Shown in pieces: positions 24,657-32,907 of a stretch of DNA of 64,000 bases (position 1 is its first letter; every line of letters begins with the position of its first letter). The notes under the pieces were generated by a model. The model saw only the letters and a program-made list of their open reading frames with translations. It searched no databases and was not told where the DNA came from. Both the position numbers and the translations under genes were made by a program. The DNA is from JBHGXV01 sp041920505 (GTDB taxonomy: Bacteria; Bacillota; Bacilli; Brevibacillales; Brevibacillaceae), in NCBI GenBank assembly GCA_041920505.1, contig JBHGXV010000009.1, positions 1 through 64,000 on the forward strand, in the 5' to 3' direction.

Positions 24657-25148
24657 TTATTTCTCCGTCACGCGGGAGATGACGCTTTGCACGGTAAAGC
24701 TGGTACCCTTGATCTTCAGTTCGTTGCCCACCAGAAGCGGCGTGCTGCCGGCCATCAGGACCCCGTTGGACAGTTTGGCGTTGCCTTCCACGTCAATATA
24801 GACACTGTCTTTCTCCGGCACATTGCTGATCACCATGCGGCCGTCGGCGGTCGGCACCAGGTTGATCGCGGGCCGTTTGTCGATGCGGACGATTTTGCCG
24901 ATCGGATCGTTGGTGTCCAACGTGCGGATCAGATCCCCTTCTTTCATGTTGGCGGTGACGAATGGATACAGACCGTTGGCGTAAAATTGCACGATCACTT
25001 TTTTCTCCGGCGCGATGATCGTGAAGTCCTGGTCCTTGGTCAGCTTGTACGCGCCAAACGCAACCGCCGCCAGGACGACGAGAATCAGCAGAAAGTCGAT
25101 CAGGTTGATTTTACCAAACAGACGGCCTCGGTTGTCGATGAGACTCAT
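24657..25148 (-). CDS. DUF4330 domain protein
   Basis: The 163-residue protein starts SLIDNRGRLFGKINLIDFLL, the typical DUF4330 opening. It has one transmembrane helix (about 17-34), then a beta-rich extracytoplasmic domain with EGDLIRTLDTNDPIGKIVRI and GNELKIKGTSFTVQSVI. ATG at 25148 follows GGAGGA; the longer frame to 25202 has no site. It is the first gene of a six-gene run (DUF4330, paralogue, small membrane protein, ligase, glycosyltransferase, murJ). Family function is unknown to me. Confidence 0.85.
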   Translation of the reverse strand: MSLIDNRGRLFGKINLIDFLLILVVLAAVAFGAYKLTKDQDFTIIAPEKKVIVQFYANGLYPFVTANMKEGDLIRTLDTNDPIGKIVRIDKRPAINLVPTADGRMVISNVPEKDSVYIDVEGNAKLSNGVLMAGSTPLLVGNELKIKGTSFTVQSVISRVTEK

Positions 25149-25349
25149 CCAGCGTTCCTCCTTTTCCACGTCGCGAAAACCTTCCGTTTCCGCAAAACTC
25201 ACTTGTTTACAATACCATAACTGTCACAGAAAGAAAATGTGTAGAAAAAAAGTCCGCCGCCGGACGAGCAAACCGGCAGCGGACGTTTCATTGCGACAAA
25301 TAGCCAGGATAAAGAGAGTCTTCCCACACGTTCCTGCTGCACGCGGAAA

Positions 25350-25859
25350 TCAGGCAGTTCGCGTGCGGGTATTTTCCGGCGGTCGGCGTTTGAACAGTTT
25401 GTCCAGGGACGGCAACGCGTAGTAATCCAGCCCAAACCAGCCGGCATTGCGGGAAGCGACCAGGATGAAGATGGCCACGAGCACCATCTGCGGATTGGTG
25501 CTGGTCGTGCCGCTGAACAGGAAGGCGAAGTTCATCACCGCGCCCATCAGTGCCGCAAACGTGGTGAACAAGCCAAGTATCAGTGCGAGCCCGACGAGAA
25601 ATTCGCCGATCGGAATCAGGACGTTGAACAGCCCGACGTTGGGCAGGGCAAATCCTCTCAAAAACGCGGCCCACCAGTCCGACACGGCAGGATGTTCGCC
25701 GCCGGCTTTTTTCAGCGCTCCCTGCAAGAAACTGCTGGCGTCAAATCCGCCAGTCAGCTTATCCCAACCTGCGGTCAACCATTCATACCCCAGCCAGAGT
25801 CGCGCAACTGTCAATAATCCTGCAGCGTACACATTGGTCCGCAACCACTTCACAAACAT
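25350..25859 (-). CDS. DoxX-family membrane protein
   Basis: The 169-residue protein has four hydrophobic helices and DoxX features: ARLWLGYEWLTAGWDKLTGG near the N-terminus and FNVLIPIGEFLVGLALILGLFTTFAALMGAVMNFAFLFSG. An extra segment after helix 1 (GALKKAGGEHPAVSDWWAAF) is common in the thiosulfate:quinone oxidoreductase-like branch. Some DoxX proteins act with respiratory or thiol redox enzymes; the role here is unknown. ATG at 25859 follows GGGAGGAAAAGG. It stands alone, with 147 bp before it and 200 bp after it showing no clear promoter or gene. Confidence 0.88.
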   Translation of the reverse strand: MFVKWLRTNVYAAGLLTVARLWLGYEWLTAGWDKLTGGFDASSFLQGALKKAGGEHPAVSDWWAAFLRGFALPNVGLFNVLIPIGEFLVGLALILGLFTTFAALMGAVMNFAFLFSGTTSTNPQMVLVAIFILVASRNAGWFGLDYYALPSLDKLFKRRPPENTRTRTA

Positions 25860-26002
25860 GACCTTTTCCTCCCTTGCCTTGCGCGTTTTCCTTACACTTT
25901 TACTTTACATCTTTTTCCCTCGTTTCGGGACAATGAGTGCCGATGTTTCACCAATCATCCAAAAAGAAATGACGAACTGTTGACGCATAGCAAACAGGGG
26001 TT

Positions 26003-27406
26003 TCAATTCACCAGCTCGTCCATCAATTGGGCCAACTGGCGGGCCTGTTCGCGCCGTTCGTACGGCTTGACGCGCTCGGCGAACTCCTCGTCCGCCTGCA
26101 AGCGGGACGCCCCGTCCGCACCGGTTTCAGCTTCGGCACCGCCGGTTTGCTCGCTCTCCTTCCACGCCCGGTACAGTTCAAGATACGCCCGCTTGATCGC
26201 TTCCTTGTCGGTCGGGTCAGCCACCCGTCCCAGTTGGAAGCGGCGGATGATCTCGGTGGCCTCGCCCGGCATGTTGAGCGCCAGGATCGGTTTGCCCACC
26301 CCCATGTACTCGTACAGCTTGCCGGGGATGTACGCGCCCGCGTCCGGCGACACGTCGCCAATCAGCAGGAGGGCGTCCGCCCCTTTCATCAGCGACAGGG
26401 CATTGCGGTGCGGCAGATTGCCGAGCACCCGCACCACGTCGCCCAGCCCCAGTTCGGCGACACAATCGGCATTGTCCGAATACCCGGGATAGTCGAACAC
26501 CCCGGCGAACGACAGCATGATCTTTCGTTTGTCCACCAGACCTTCGTCGATCAGTTCGCGGATCGCCCGAAGCAACAGCCGCGGGTTCCGCTTCTGGTAG
26601 AGAATGCCGGCGTAGACGGCGTGAAAGCGGCCCGGCGCCGTTACATCAGGGGTCAGGTCGGCAAAGTCGGCCCGGTCGAAGCCGTTGTAGATCAGCTCCA
26701 GCCGCCGAATCCGCCCGCCGTACTTTTGGCGGAAGTTGTCGGCGAACGTGGCGGTGACGGTGGTGATCGCGTCCGCTCCCGTCATCACCCGCTCCTCCAT
26801 CCGCTCTTCCAGGCGGTCGCGCCAGCCAATCCCGGAACGGTGCATGTTTTGTGTCCACGGATCGCGGAAGTCGGCGATCCACTTGCAACCGAATTCCCTG
26901 ACCAGCCGCTGGGCGACGAGGTGGTCGGTCACCGGCCCCGAGGTGGAGAAGATCACGTCGATCCGCTCTCGCCGCATGATCTCTCTGCCTACCTTGACAG
27001 CCGCCGGGTACCAGAGGATATTGTCGTCCGGAATCAACAGGTACGGCTTGGCCTTTTTCAACACGCCGATGATCCGCTGCTTCAGCCGGGCGGTCGGCGG
27101 TCGGACGGAAGCGGCCTGCGCGCCGCCCTCCGCTTCGCGGGAAGCGGTTGCGGACGCGGACGGAGCGGCGGACGGACGAGGGAGAAGCGGCAGTTCCTTC
27201 GCCCGGTAGATCTTCACCTCCGGCGGCACCTGCGCCAAAAGCGACGGGTCCAGTGTTGCGTGATAATCGGGATCAACGGTGAGCACGTGCACCCTCCAGC
27301 CGAACTCCCCAAGGTATTTGGCCATTTTCAACGGTCGCGGCACGCCTCCCCCGCCGATCGGGGGAAACCCGTGGGCGATCATCAACACGTTTTTGGTCTT
27401 TGTCAT
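26003..27406 (-). CDS. GT4-type glycosyltransferase with Pro/Ala/Ser insert
   Basis: The 467-residue GT-B enzyme opens with VLMIAHGFPPIGGGGVPRPL, has FSTSGPVTDHLVAQRL and DFRDPWTQNMHR in the acceptor half, and GYSDNADCVAELGLGDVVR with ADALLLIGDVSPDAGAYIPG and KLYEYMGVGKPILALN in the donor half. Residues 77-106 are a low-complexity Pro/Ala/Ser-rich stretch that looks like an insertion in an N-terminal-domain loop. ATG at 27406 follows AGGAAGG. It is divergent from the next glycosyltransferase. A surface-glycan role comes from context. Confidence 0.87.
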   Translation of the reverse strand: MTKTKNVLMIAHGFPPIGGGGVPRPLKMAKYLGEFGWRVHVLTVDPDYHATLDPSLLAQVPPEVKIYRAKELPLLPRPSAAPSASATASREAEGGAQAASVRPPTARLKQRIIGVLKKAKPYLLIPDDNILWYPAAVKVGREIMRRERIDVIFSTSGPVTDHLVAQRLVREFGCKWIADFRDPWTQNMHRSGIGWRDRLEERMEERVMTGADAITTVTATFADNFRQKYGGRIRRLELIYNGFDRADFADLTPDVTAPGRFHAVYAGILYQKRNPRLLLRAIRELIDEGLVDKRKIMLSFAGVFDYPGYSDNADCVAELGLGDVVRVLGNLPHRNALSLMKGADALLLIGDVSPDAGAYIPGKLYEYMGVGKPILALNMPGEATEIIRRFQLGRVADPTDKEAIKRAYLELYRAWKESEQTGGAEAETGADGASRLQADEEFAERVKPYERREQARQLAQLMDELVN

Positions 27407-27463
27407 GGTCGAACCTTCCTTGTCAAAAATCTCATTGTTAACCATACCACAAGTCCCGTCTTA

Positions 27464-27492
27464 TTGCGAATCCATCATGCTTCTGCTATAGT
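27464..27492 (+). promoter_or_regulatory. Promoter of glycosyltransferase-epimerase operon
   Basis: TTGCGA (27464-27469), a 17-bp spacer and TATAGT (27487-27492) form a good vegetative promoter 28 bp before the GTG start at 27520. Confidence 0.7.
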
Positions 27493-27519
27493 GAAAATGG
27501 TCTGTTTGGAAAGGTTCGG

Positions 27520-28698
27520 GTGGATCAGATGACAAGCATGTTACGCGTCCTCCATGTAATCGGCGGAGGAGAATTCGGTGGCGCCGAACAACATATTCTC
27601 AACCTGCTCGCGTCCTTTCCGAAAGACGAAGTGACGGCGGGCGTTGTCTGTTTTTACGACACCGTCTTTGCCCGCAAGCTGCGCGAGGCAGGCATACCTG
27701 TGACGCCACTTGCTCAGTACGGACGGTTTGACGTTCGTCTGCTTGCCGGACTGCGAACGGTTCTGGACGAGTTCAAACCTGACATTGTCCATTCCCACGG
27801 CGTGAAAGCCAATTTTCTCGCTCGTCTGGCCGCGAGACACCGCGCTGGTTCCATTCTCACGACGGTGCACAGCTATCGACGCTACGACTATCCCAATCCG
27901 CTCGCCTATTGGGTGGCTTCGCTTTTGGAGCGCAGCACCCGCCGCTGGAACGATCACTACATCGCCGTCAGCCAGGCGATTCGCGCGATCTTGCATCAGG
28001 AAGGCATTGCGGATGAACGCATCAGTTTAATATACAACGGGATTCATCTGTCGCCGTTTCGCCGAAACGACATGCGTCAGCCCGACCGCCAGCGGCTGTG
28101 GGCCGAGTGGTCGATCCCCGCTGACGCGTTTGTGTTTGGCACTGTGGCCCGCTTCGTTCCGGTAAAGGGACTTACTTACATGCTGGAAGCGTTCGCAACA
28201 GTTGCCGCCCAGGATCAGGGACGGGCGTACCGGCTGGTGCTGGTCGGCGACGGTCCGGAGCGGCCGCTTTTGGAGCAGACAGCTGAACGGCTCGGTATCC
28301 GCGAAGCGGTTGTCTTTACCGGATTTCGCCAAGATATTCCCGCGTGTCTGCACGCGTTTGACGCATTCGTCATTTCGTCGCTCCACGAAGGACTGCCCTA
28401 CACGATTCTCGAAGCGATGGCGTCGGAAGTGCCGGTGATCGCCACCGCGGTCGGCGGGCTGAAGGAATTTATCCAGCCGGGCCGCACGGGTCTCGCGGTC
28501 AGCCCCGGGTCCGCAAGGGAATTGGCAGAGGCGATGCGGATGGCGGCCGCCGATCCCCATCTGCGCTCGCAGTTGACCAAAGAAGCGCTCAGACAGGTGG
28601 AAGAGAACTATACAATCGAACGGATGGCGGCTCGCACGCTTGAGTTGTACCGTTCGCTGCGGCTGCATAAAGAGAAGATGGAGAGTGAAACCACATGA
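27520..28698 (+). CDS. GT4-type glycosyltransferase
   Basis: The 392-residue GT-B protein shows RVLHVIGGGEFGGAEQHILNL, DIVHSHGVKANFLARLAA, TTVHSYRRYDYPNPLAYW, VSQAIRAIL and, in the donor domain, FGTVARFVPVKGL, LVGDGPERPLLEQ and SSLHEGLPYTILEAMASEVPV with the paired Glu residues of family 4. GTG at 27520, 5 nt after GGAAAGG, is the likely start; ATG codons at 27529 and 27538 are alternatives. It overlaps the epimerase gene by 4 bp (ATGA), so they form an operon under the promoter at 27464-27492. Confidence 0.9.
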   Translation: MDQMTSMLRVLHVIGGGEFGGAEQHILNLLASFPKDEVTAGVVCFYDTVFARKLREAGIPVTPLAQYGRFDVRLLAGLRTVLDEFKPDIVHSHGVKANFLARLAARHRAGSILTTVHSYRRYDYPNPLAYWVASLLERSTRRWNDHYIAVSQAIRAILHQEGIADERISLIYNGIHLSPFRRNDMRQPDRQRLWAEWSIPADAFVFGTVARFVPVKGLTYMLEAFATVAAQDQGRAYRLVLVGDGPERPLLEQTAERLGIREAVVFTGFRQDIPACLHAFDAFVISSLHEGLPYTILEAMASEVPVIATAVGGLKEFIQPGRTGLAVSPGSARELAEAMRMAAADPHLRSQLTKEALRQVEENYTIERMAARTLELYRSLRLHKEKMESETT

Positions 28699-29600
28699 AC
28701 GTGCTGGTCACGGGAGGAGCGGGCTTCATCGGCTCGCATCTGGTGGAAAAAGCGATCGCGCTTGGCCACAAGGTGTCTGTCATTGACGACGAAAGTACGG
28801 GGAGAAGGAGCAATGTCCATCCAGACGCGGCGTACTACCGCATGGACATCTGCGACGACGGGATTGATCAGATATTCGCCACGGAAAAGCCGGAGGTGGT
28901 CGTCCATCTCGCCGCGCAAAGCGTCGTGCCCGTCTCCGTGCGTGACCCGCAACTGGACGCGCGCACCAATGTCGTCGGCATGCTGCATGTGTTGGAAGCG
29001 GCCCGACGCTACGGCGTGCGCAAGGTGATCTACTCCTCGACGGCGGCCGTCTACGGCGAGCCGACCCGGTTCCCGATTCGCGAGGAAGAGGCCGGCCATC
29101 TGCTTTCTCCGTACGCGGTCAGCAAGTACGCGGGAGAGGGGTATCTGGCCGCCTATCAGCACCTGTACGGTCTGGCGTTTACCGTCTTTCGTTTCGCCAA
29201 CGTGTACGGACCGCGCCAGTTGCCCAAGTCGGACGGCGGGGTGATCGCCATTTTCACCGACCTGATCCGGCAGGGCAAGCCGCTCACCATCAACGGCGAC
29301 GGCGAGCAAACCCGCGACTTCATCTACGTGGAAGACGTAGTGGACGCGATGATTGCCGCGTTTGCCAAGGCGGACAACCAGGTGCTGAACTTAAGCACTG
29401 GCCAGCCCACCTCGCTCAACCAGCTGATCGGCGTGCTGGAATCGCTCGCCGGCACGCGCGTCGAGCGCACGTACGGTCCGCCGCGCCCGGGTGACATTCG
29501 CCACAGCTATCTGTGCAATGCTGCGATGAAACAAGCACTCGACTGGGAGCCGAGCGTCCCGCTTGCAGAAGGTCTGCGCCGCACGCTCCAGTCCGGATGA
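28695..29600 (+). CDS. NAD-dependent sugar-nucleotide epimerase/dehydratase
   Basis: This extended short-chain dehydrogenase of 301 residues resembles UDP-glucose 4-epimerase. It has the NAD motif VTGGAGFIGSHLVE, SSTAAVYG, the catalytic SPYAVSKYAGE (Tyr-x-x-x-Lys), FRFANVYGPRQ and a C-terminal GDGEQTRDFIYVEDVV. It probably makes or epimerises an activated sugar for the glycosyltransferase with which it overlaps by 4 bp. Exact substrate (UDP-Glc, UDP-GlcNAc or another) is undetermined. A terminator-like hairpin follows at 29695. Confidence 0.92.
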   Translation: MNVLVTGGAGFIGSHLVEKAIALGHKVSVIDDESTGRRSNVHPDAAYYRMDICDDGIDQIFATEKPEVVVHLAAQSVVPVSVRDPQLDARTNVVGMLHVLEAARRYGVRKVIYSSTAAVYGEPTRFPIREEEAGHLLSPYAVSKYAGEGYLAAYQHLYGLAFTVFRFANVYGPRQLPKSDGGVIAIFTDLIRQGKPLTINGDGEQTRDFIYVEDVVDAMIAAFAKADNQVLNLSTGQPTSLNQLIGVLESLAGTRVERTYGPPRPGDIRHSYLCNAAMKQALDWEPSVPLAEGLRRTLQSG

Positions 29601-29694
29601 CGGAAGCTCCCTGTAGACAAAGTCCGTTATGTCACTACAATTTCGTCTGACCATATTTCGGTCTCCAGCCTGTGTGGCACTCATCAGTCTGACT

Positions 29695-29729
29695 ACATCC
29701 CGTTTCACTGCCAAAGTGGGACGGGATGT
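29695..29729 (+). terminator. Hairpin after epimerase operon
   Basis: A 15-bp stem with two G-U wobbles (29695-29709 and 29715-29729, loop 5 nt) is followed by TTGCTTTGG. It lies 95 bp after the epimerase stop in AT-richer sequence and probably ends the operon. Confidence 0.65.
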
Positions 29730-29788
29730 TTGCTTTGGGATCGTTTTTATGTTTGAAATGGGCTCTAGGGGAAAAATAGAACATACTA

Positions 29789-29817
29789 TTGTCCACTTTC
29801 CAAATACAGTATATATT
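29789..29817 (+). promoter_or_regulatory. Promoter of GNAT acetyltransferase gene
   Basis: TTGTCC (29789-29794), 17-bp spacer and TATATT (29812-29817), 43 bp before the TTG start. CCACTTT (29793-29799) and AAAGTGG (29820-29826) flank it as an imperfect inverted repeat that could be an operator. Confidence 0.65.
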
Positions 29818-29859
29818 GAAAAGTGGCAATAAACTAACAGCTAGAAAGGAAGTCATTCA

Positions 29860-30375
29860 TTGTTCAAAATCAGACCAGAGCAAAGTAGAGATTTCGCTGC
29901 AATCAGTGAGGTTAATACCCTTGCTTTCAAAAGGGAAAAGGAAGCAAAACTGGTAGAAGCAATCAGAGAATCAGAGTTTTTTGTTCCAGAGTTGTCTTTG
30001 GTTGCTGTTACAGACGAAGTGATTGGACATATCTTGTTTAGTATTGTCTTTATTGAAACAAATAAGGGAATTGTGCCAACACTAGGACTTGCACCAATGG
30101 CTGTCAAACCCGAATACCAAAACCAAGGCATAGGATCTGCTTTGGTCAGAGAGGGATTAAAAACGTGCGAAGATTTAGGGTTTGAACATGTTGTAGTGTT
30201 AGGACACCCAAATTTTTACCCCAGGTTTGGCTTTCAACCCGCAAAGACCAAAGGAATTGAGTCACCATTCCGAGTACCAGATGAAGTATTTATGGTCCAT
30301 GAAATCAAGAGTGGCTCACTTGACGATATTATCGGCAAAGTGAAGTACCCTCCTGCTTTTGATGTTGTGACATAG
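29860..30375 (+). CDS. GNAT-family N-acetyltransferase (YhbS-like), low GC
   Basis: The 171-residue protein has GNAT motifs: GLAPMAVKPEYQNQGIGSALVREG (the acetyl-CoA pyrophosphate loop QNQGIGSA) and VVLGHPNFYPRFGFQPA typical of YhbS-like proteins. The substrate is unknown. The start is TTG at 29860, 9 nt after AAAGGA. The base composition departs sharply from both neighbours: in 29881-29940 only 24 of 60 bases are G or C, against roughly 60% around it. The upstream 200 bp are also AT-rich, so this looks like a recently acquired gene with its own promoter. Confidence 0.9.
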   Translation: MFKIRPEQSRDFAAISEVNTLAFKREKEAKLVEAIRESEFFVPELSLVAVTDEVIGHILFSIVFIETNKGIVPTLGLAPMAVKPEYQNQGIGSALVREGLKTCEDLGFEHVVVLGHPNFYPRFGFQPAKTKGIESPFRVPDEVFMVHEIKSGSLDDIIGKVKYPPAFDVVT

Positions 30376-30469
30376 CATTTCCTGCAGGACAACCCAACCG
30401 CCTGATTGGTAGACGCATCCAGCCTTTCATGAAATAATGGGGAAAAACGCCAAAATGGGGGAGCCAGGC

Positions 30470-31297
30470 ATGAAGCTGTATATCTCGGTGGATATGGAAG
30501 GAATCACGGGGATTGTCGACCCGTCCTACATCAATCCCGACAACGGGCGCAACTACGAGCGGGGACGGCGGTTCATGATCGAGGACATCAATGCGGTGGT
30601 GGAAGCGGCCGTGGAATACGGCGTGCGCGAGATTGTTGTCGCTGACAGTCATCACAAGCTGAACAACCTTCTTTTGGAGGCCCTGCATCCCGCTGCCTCG
30701 CTGTTGTGCGGGTCGCCGCGCGACTATTCAATGATGCACGGGCTGGACAGCTCGTTCGACGCCGCCTTTTTCATCGGCTACCACGCCCGGCACGGCGTCC
30801 CCGGCGTGTTGAGCCACACCATGTCCGGGGTGGTCAAGAACATGTACGTCAACGGCCGGCTGGTCGGCGAATTCGGCTTCAACGCGATCTTCGCCGGACT
30901 GTGCGGCGTCCCTGTCTGCCTCGTCTCAGGCGACGACCGGGTGGCCGAAGAAGCGGCCGAGCTGGTGCCCGGCATCTGCACCGCCATCGTAAAAACAGCC
31001 ACCTCCCGCACCTCCGCCCTCTGCCTGCCGCCTTCACAGAGCAGGGCCGTGCTTAAGGCGAAGACCAGAGCCGCCCTGGAAAAAGCGCGGACGATCCGGC
31101 CGGTGCAAACGACCTTGCCGCTGGAGCTGGCCATCGAGTTTTTTCACCGGGGCGAGGCCGAGATGGCGGCGATCGTGCCGCGAGCCGCGCTGGAGCCGGA
31201 CAGCACCGTCGTCCGCTTCGTCGCCAGCGACCAGTACGAGTTGTACCGGGCGATGCGCGCGATGATCAACCTGGCCGCGACGGTGGAGTTTTTCTAA
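30470..31297 (+). CDS. M55-family D-aminopeptidase (DppA-like)
   Basis: DppA-type enzymes are zinc peptidases that release D-amino acids from D-Ala-D-Ala or similar peptides. The 275-residue protein has the M55 metal motifs SVDMEGITG (Asp and Glu at 8 and 10), ADSHH, FIGYHARHG and LSHTMSG. ATG at 30470 follows GGGGGAG. It follows the low-GC gene and is not next to a dipeptide transporter, unlike dppA in Bacillus. A bidirectional terminator follows. Confidence 0.92.
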   Translation: MKLYISVDMEGITGIVDPSYINPDNGRNYERGRRFMIEDINAVVEAAVEYGVREIVVADSHHKLNNLLLEALHPAASLLCGSPRDYSMMHGLDSSFDAAFFIGYHARHGVPGVLSHTMSGVVKNMYVNGRLVGEFGFNAIFAGLCGVPVCLVSGDDRVAEEAAELVPGICTAIVKTATSRTSALCLPPSQSRAVLKAKTRAALEKARTIRPVQTTLPLELAIEFFHRGEAEMAAIVPRAALEPDSTVVRFVASDQYELYRAMRAMINLAATVEFF

Positions 31298-31300
31298 AAA

Positions 31301-31330
31301 AACGCTCTCCCTGGTGAAAGGGAGAGCGTT
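31301..31330. terminator. Bidirectional terminator
   Basis: A 12-bp stem AACGCTCTCCCT / AGGGAGAGCGTT with a 6-nt loop lies between convergent genes. A-run at 31296-31302 and TTTTCG after 31329 give U-tracts on both strands. Confidence 0.88.
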
Positions 31331-31334
31331 TTCG

Positions 31335-32633
31335 TTATACCCGCACCACTTTGACAGCCTCGTCGACGCTGCGCGGAATGCGATTTTTCGTATCGAACAA
31401 AATCGGCGGCTTGGCCATCAGGTCGGCGACAGCCAGCCAGTCGATGTCGGCAAACGCCTGCTGCACGGCGGTCAAAAAGACGGCGTCGGCACCGCGCACC
31501 GCCTCTTCCAGCGAGTCCTTCTTGTGCGGATAGTGGCTGGGCACCGCCGGATCGTAGGAAGCCACATCCGCGCCGCGCGAAGTCAACAGCGCGATCAGGT
31601 CGTGGATGGGGCTCACCCGGTCGTCATTGGAAAAGTCCTTCATCGCCAGGCCCAAAACGGCGACACGGCTACCCGCAAGTGTCTTGCCCGCGTCGGCGAG
31701 CGCTAACTCCAGCATCGTCACCAGCACTTCCGGCACGCCGTCGTTGATTCGGCGCGCCATTTGCAACAGCGTAAGCGGCACGCCCAGCTCCTGCGCTTTC
31801 GGCTGCAGGTAATAAAGCGCGTTGGGAAGACAGAATCCGCCGACACCCGGGCCAGGTGTCAACAGGTTGACCCGCTTGTGCGTGTTGGCCACCTTGATCA
31901 ACTCAAACGTGTCGATCCCGAACGCTTCGGCGAAACGGGCAAACTCCTGCACCATCGCGATATTGACGTCGCGCTGGATGTTCTCGATCACTTTGGCCGT
32001 CTCCACCACGCGGATATCGCTGACCGCAATCTCCGTCTCGCTGATAAACGACAGCAGTTCCTTGCCTTTTTCCGCGCTGGCCGGATTGACGCCGCCCAGC
32101 ACCAGCGGCATGTGAATAAACTCTTCAAACGCGCGCCCCTCAGCGATCCGCTCCGAGCAGTAGGTAAGATAAAAATCTTTCCCCGCGACAAGGCCGCTTT
32201 CCTCTTCCAGAATCGGCAGGATCACCTCTTCGGTCGTCCCCGGCACCACGGTGCTGCGAATCATCACGGTGTCGCCCTTTTTCAGCACCTTGCCGAGTGA
32301 TCGGGCGCAGCTTTTCAGCGGATTCAGATCGGGATCGCCGTTTTTCACCGGCAAGCCGACCGTCACAATGTAGTTGTCGACGTGTTGCGCCGCTTCGGTG
32401 TACGAGGTGGTGGCGCGGAACCGTCCCGCCGCCAGTTGCTCGCGCAAAATTTCCGGCAGGGTCTTGCCCTGATACGCTTCCAGATGATGGGATGTACCCG
32501 CGTTGATCTCTTCCACCAGGGCGGGAAGGGCGTCCACTCCGATCACGCGAGCCCCTTTCATCGCATAGGTCAGCGCCAGTGGCAGGCCGACAAAGCCAAG
32601 TCCGATGACGGCAACGGACACGGGTTGTGTCAT
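31335..32633 (-). CDS. Nucleotide-sugar (UDP-type) dehydrogenase, WecC/UGD family, altered motif
   Basis: Family enzymes oxidise a UDP-sugar at C6 to the uronic acid in two NAD-dependent steps. The 432-residue protein has the N-terminal NAD motif VAVIGLGFVGLPLALTYA, STVVPGTTEEV, the Lys-bearing ETAKVIENIQRDVN and the catalytic Cys268 in GVGGFCLPNALYYL. The usual Cys-x-Pro-(Lys/Val)-Asp is changed: position Cys+4, normally the catalytic Asp, is Ala272 here. The C-terminal UDP-binding domain is complete (VLGLAMKDFSNDDRVSP). ATG at 32633 follows GAGGAG. A 48-residue ORF lies 33 bp upstream. The role in the surface polymer is inferred. Confidence 0.85.
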   Translation of the reverse strand: MTQPVSVAVIGLGFVGLPLALTYAMKGARVIGVDALPALVEEINAGTSHHLEAYQGKTLPEILREQLAAGRFRATTSYTEAAQHVDNYIVTVGLPVKNGDPDLNPLKSCARSLGKVLKKGDTVMIRSTVVPGTTEEVILPILEEESGLVAGKDFYLTYCSERIAEGRAFEEFIHMPLVLGGVNPASAEKGKELLSFISETEIAVSDIRVVETAKVIENIQRDVNIAMVQEFARFAEAFGIDTFELIKVANTHKRVNLLTPGPGVGGFCLPNALYYLQPKAQELGVPLTLLQMARRINDGVPEVLVTMLELALADAGKTLAGSRVAVLGLAMKDFSNDDRVSPIHDLIALLTSRGADVASYDPAVPSHYPHKKDSLEEAVRGADAVFLTAVQQAFADIDWLAVADLMAKPPILFDTKNRIPRSVDEAVKVVRV

Positions 32634-32666
32634 AAACAATCTCCTCTTTTCGATGGATCTAGTCTG

Positions 32667-32813
32667 TTAGTCTATCGCGGGCACAAGTCCCAGGGATTGC
32701 GGCGGCGCAGCGGGCGTAGCCGGTATGGTCGGCAAATAGTACACGACGTAAATGACGCCGGCCGCTGCGAACAAGAGACAGCAAACAATCAGCACCTTGT
32801 ACAGCGTCTCCAA
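32667..32813 (-). CDS. Short single-helix membrane protein (48 residues)
   Basis: A small ORF starts at TTG 32813, 5-6 nt after an AGGGGGG site. It encodes LETLYKVLIVCCLLFAAAGV with a continuing hydrophobic helix (about residues 6-27), then a Pro/Ala-rich tail ending in AID. It fills the gap between ferredoxin and the dehydrogenase gene, 33 bp before the latter. There is no family I recognise. The good start signal and clean hydrophobic profile favour a real protein, but it could be chance. Confidence 0.5.
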   Translation of the reverse strand: METLYKVLIVCCLLFAAAGVIYVVYYLPTIPATPAAPPQSLGLVPAID

Positions 32814-32907
32814 GGTGTTCCCCCCTGACAACGAGGTATGGCGACATACCGCTAATGGTTAATTATACTCGCGCTCGTCCAAAAAAGGTAGTACGAAACG
32901 GCCCTAT

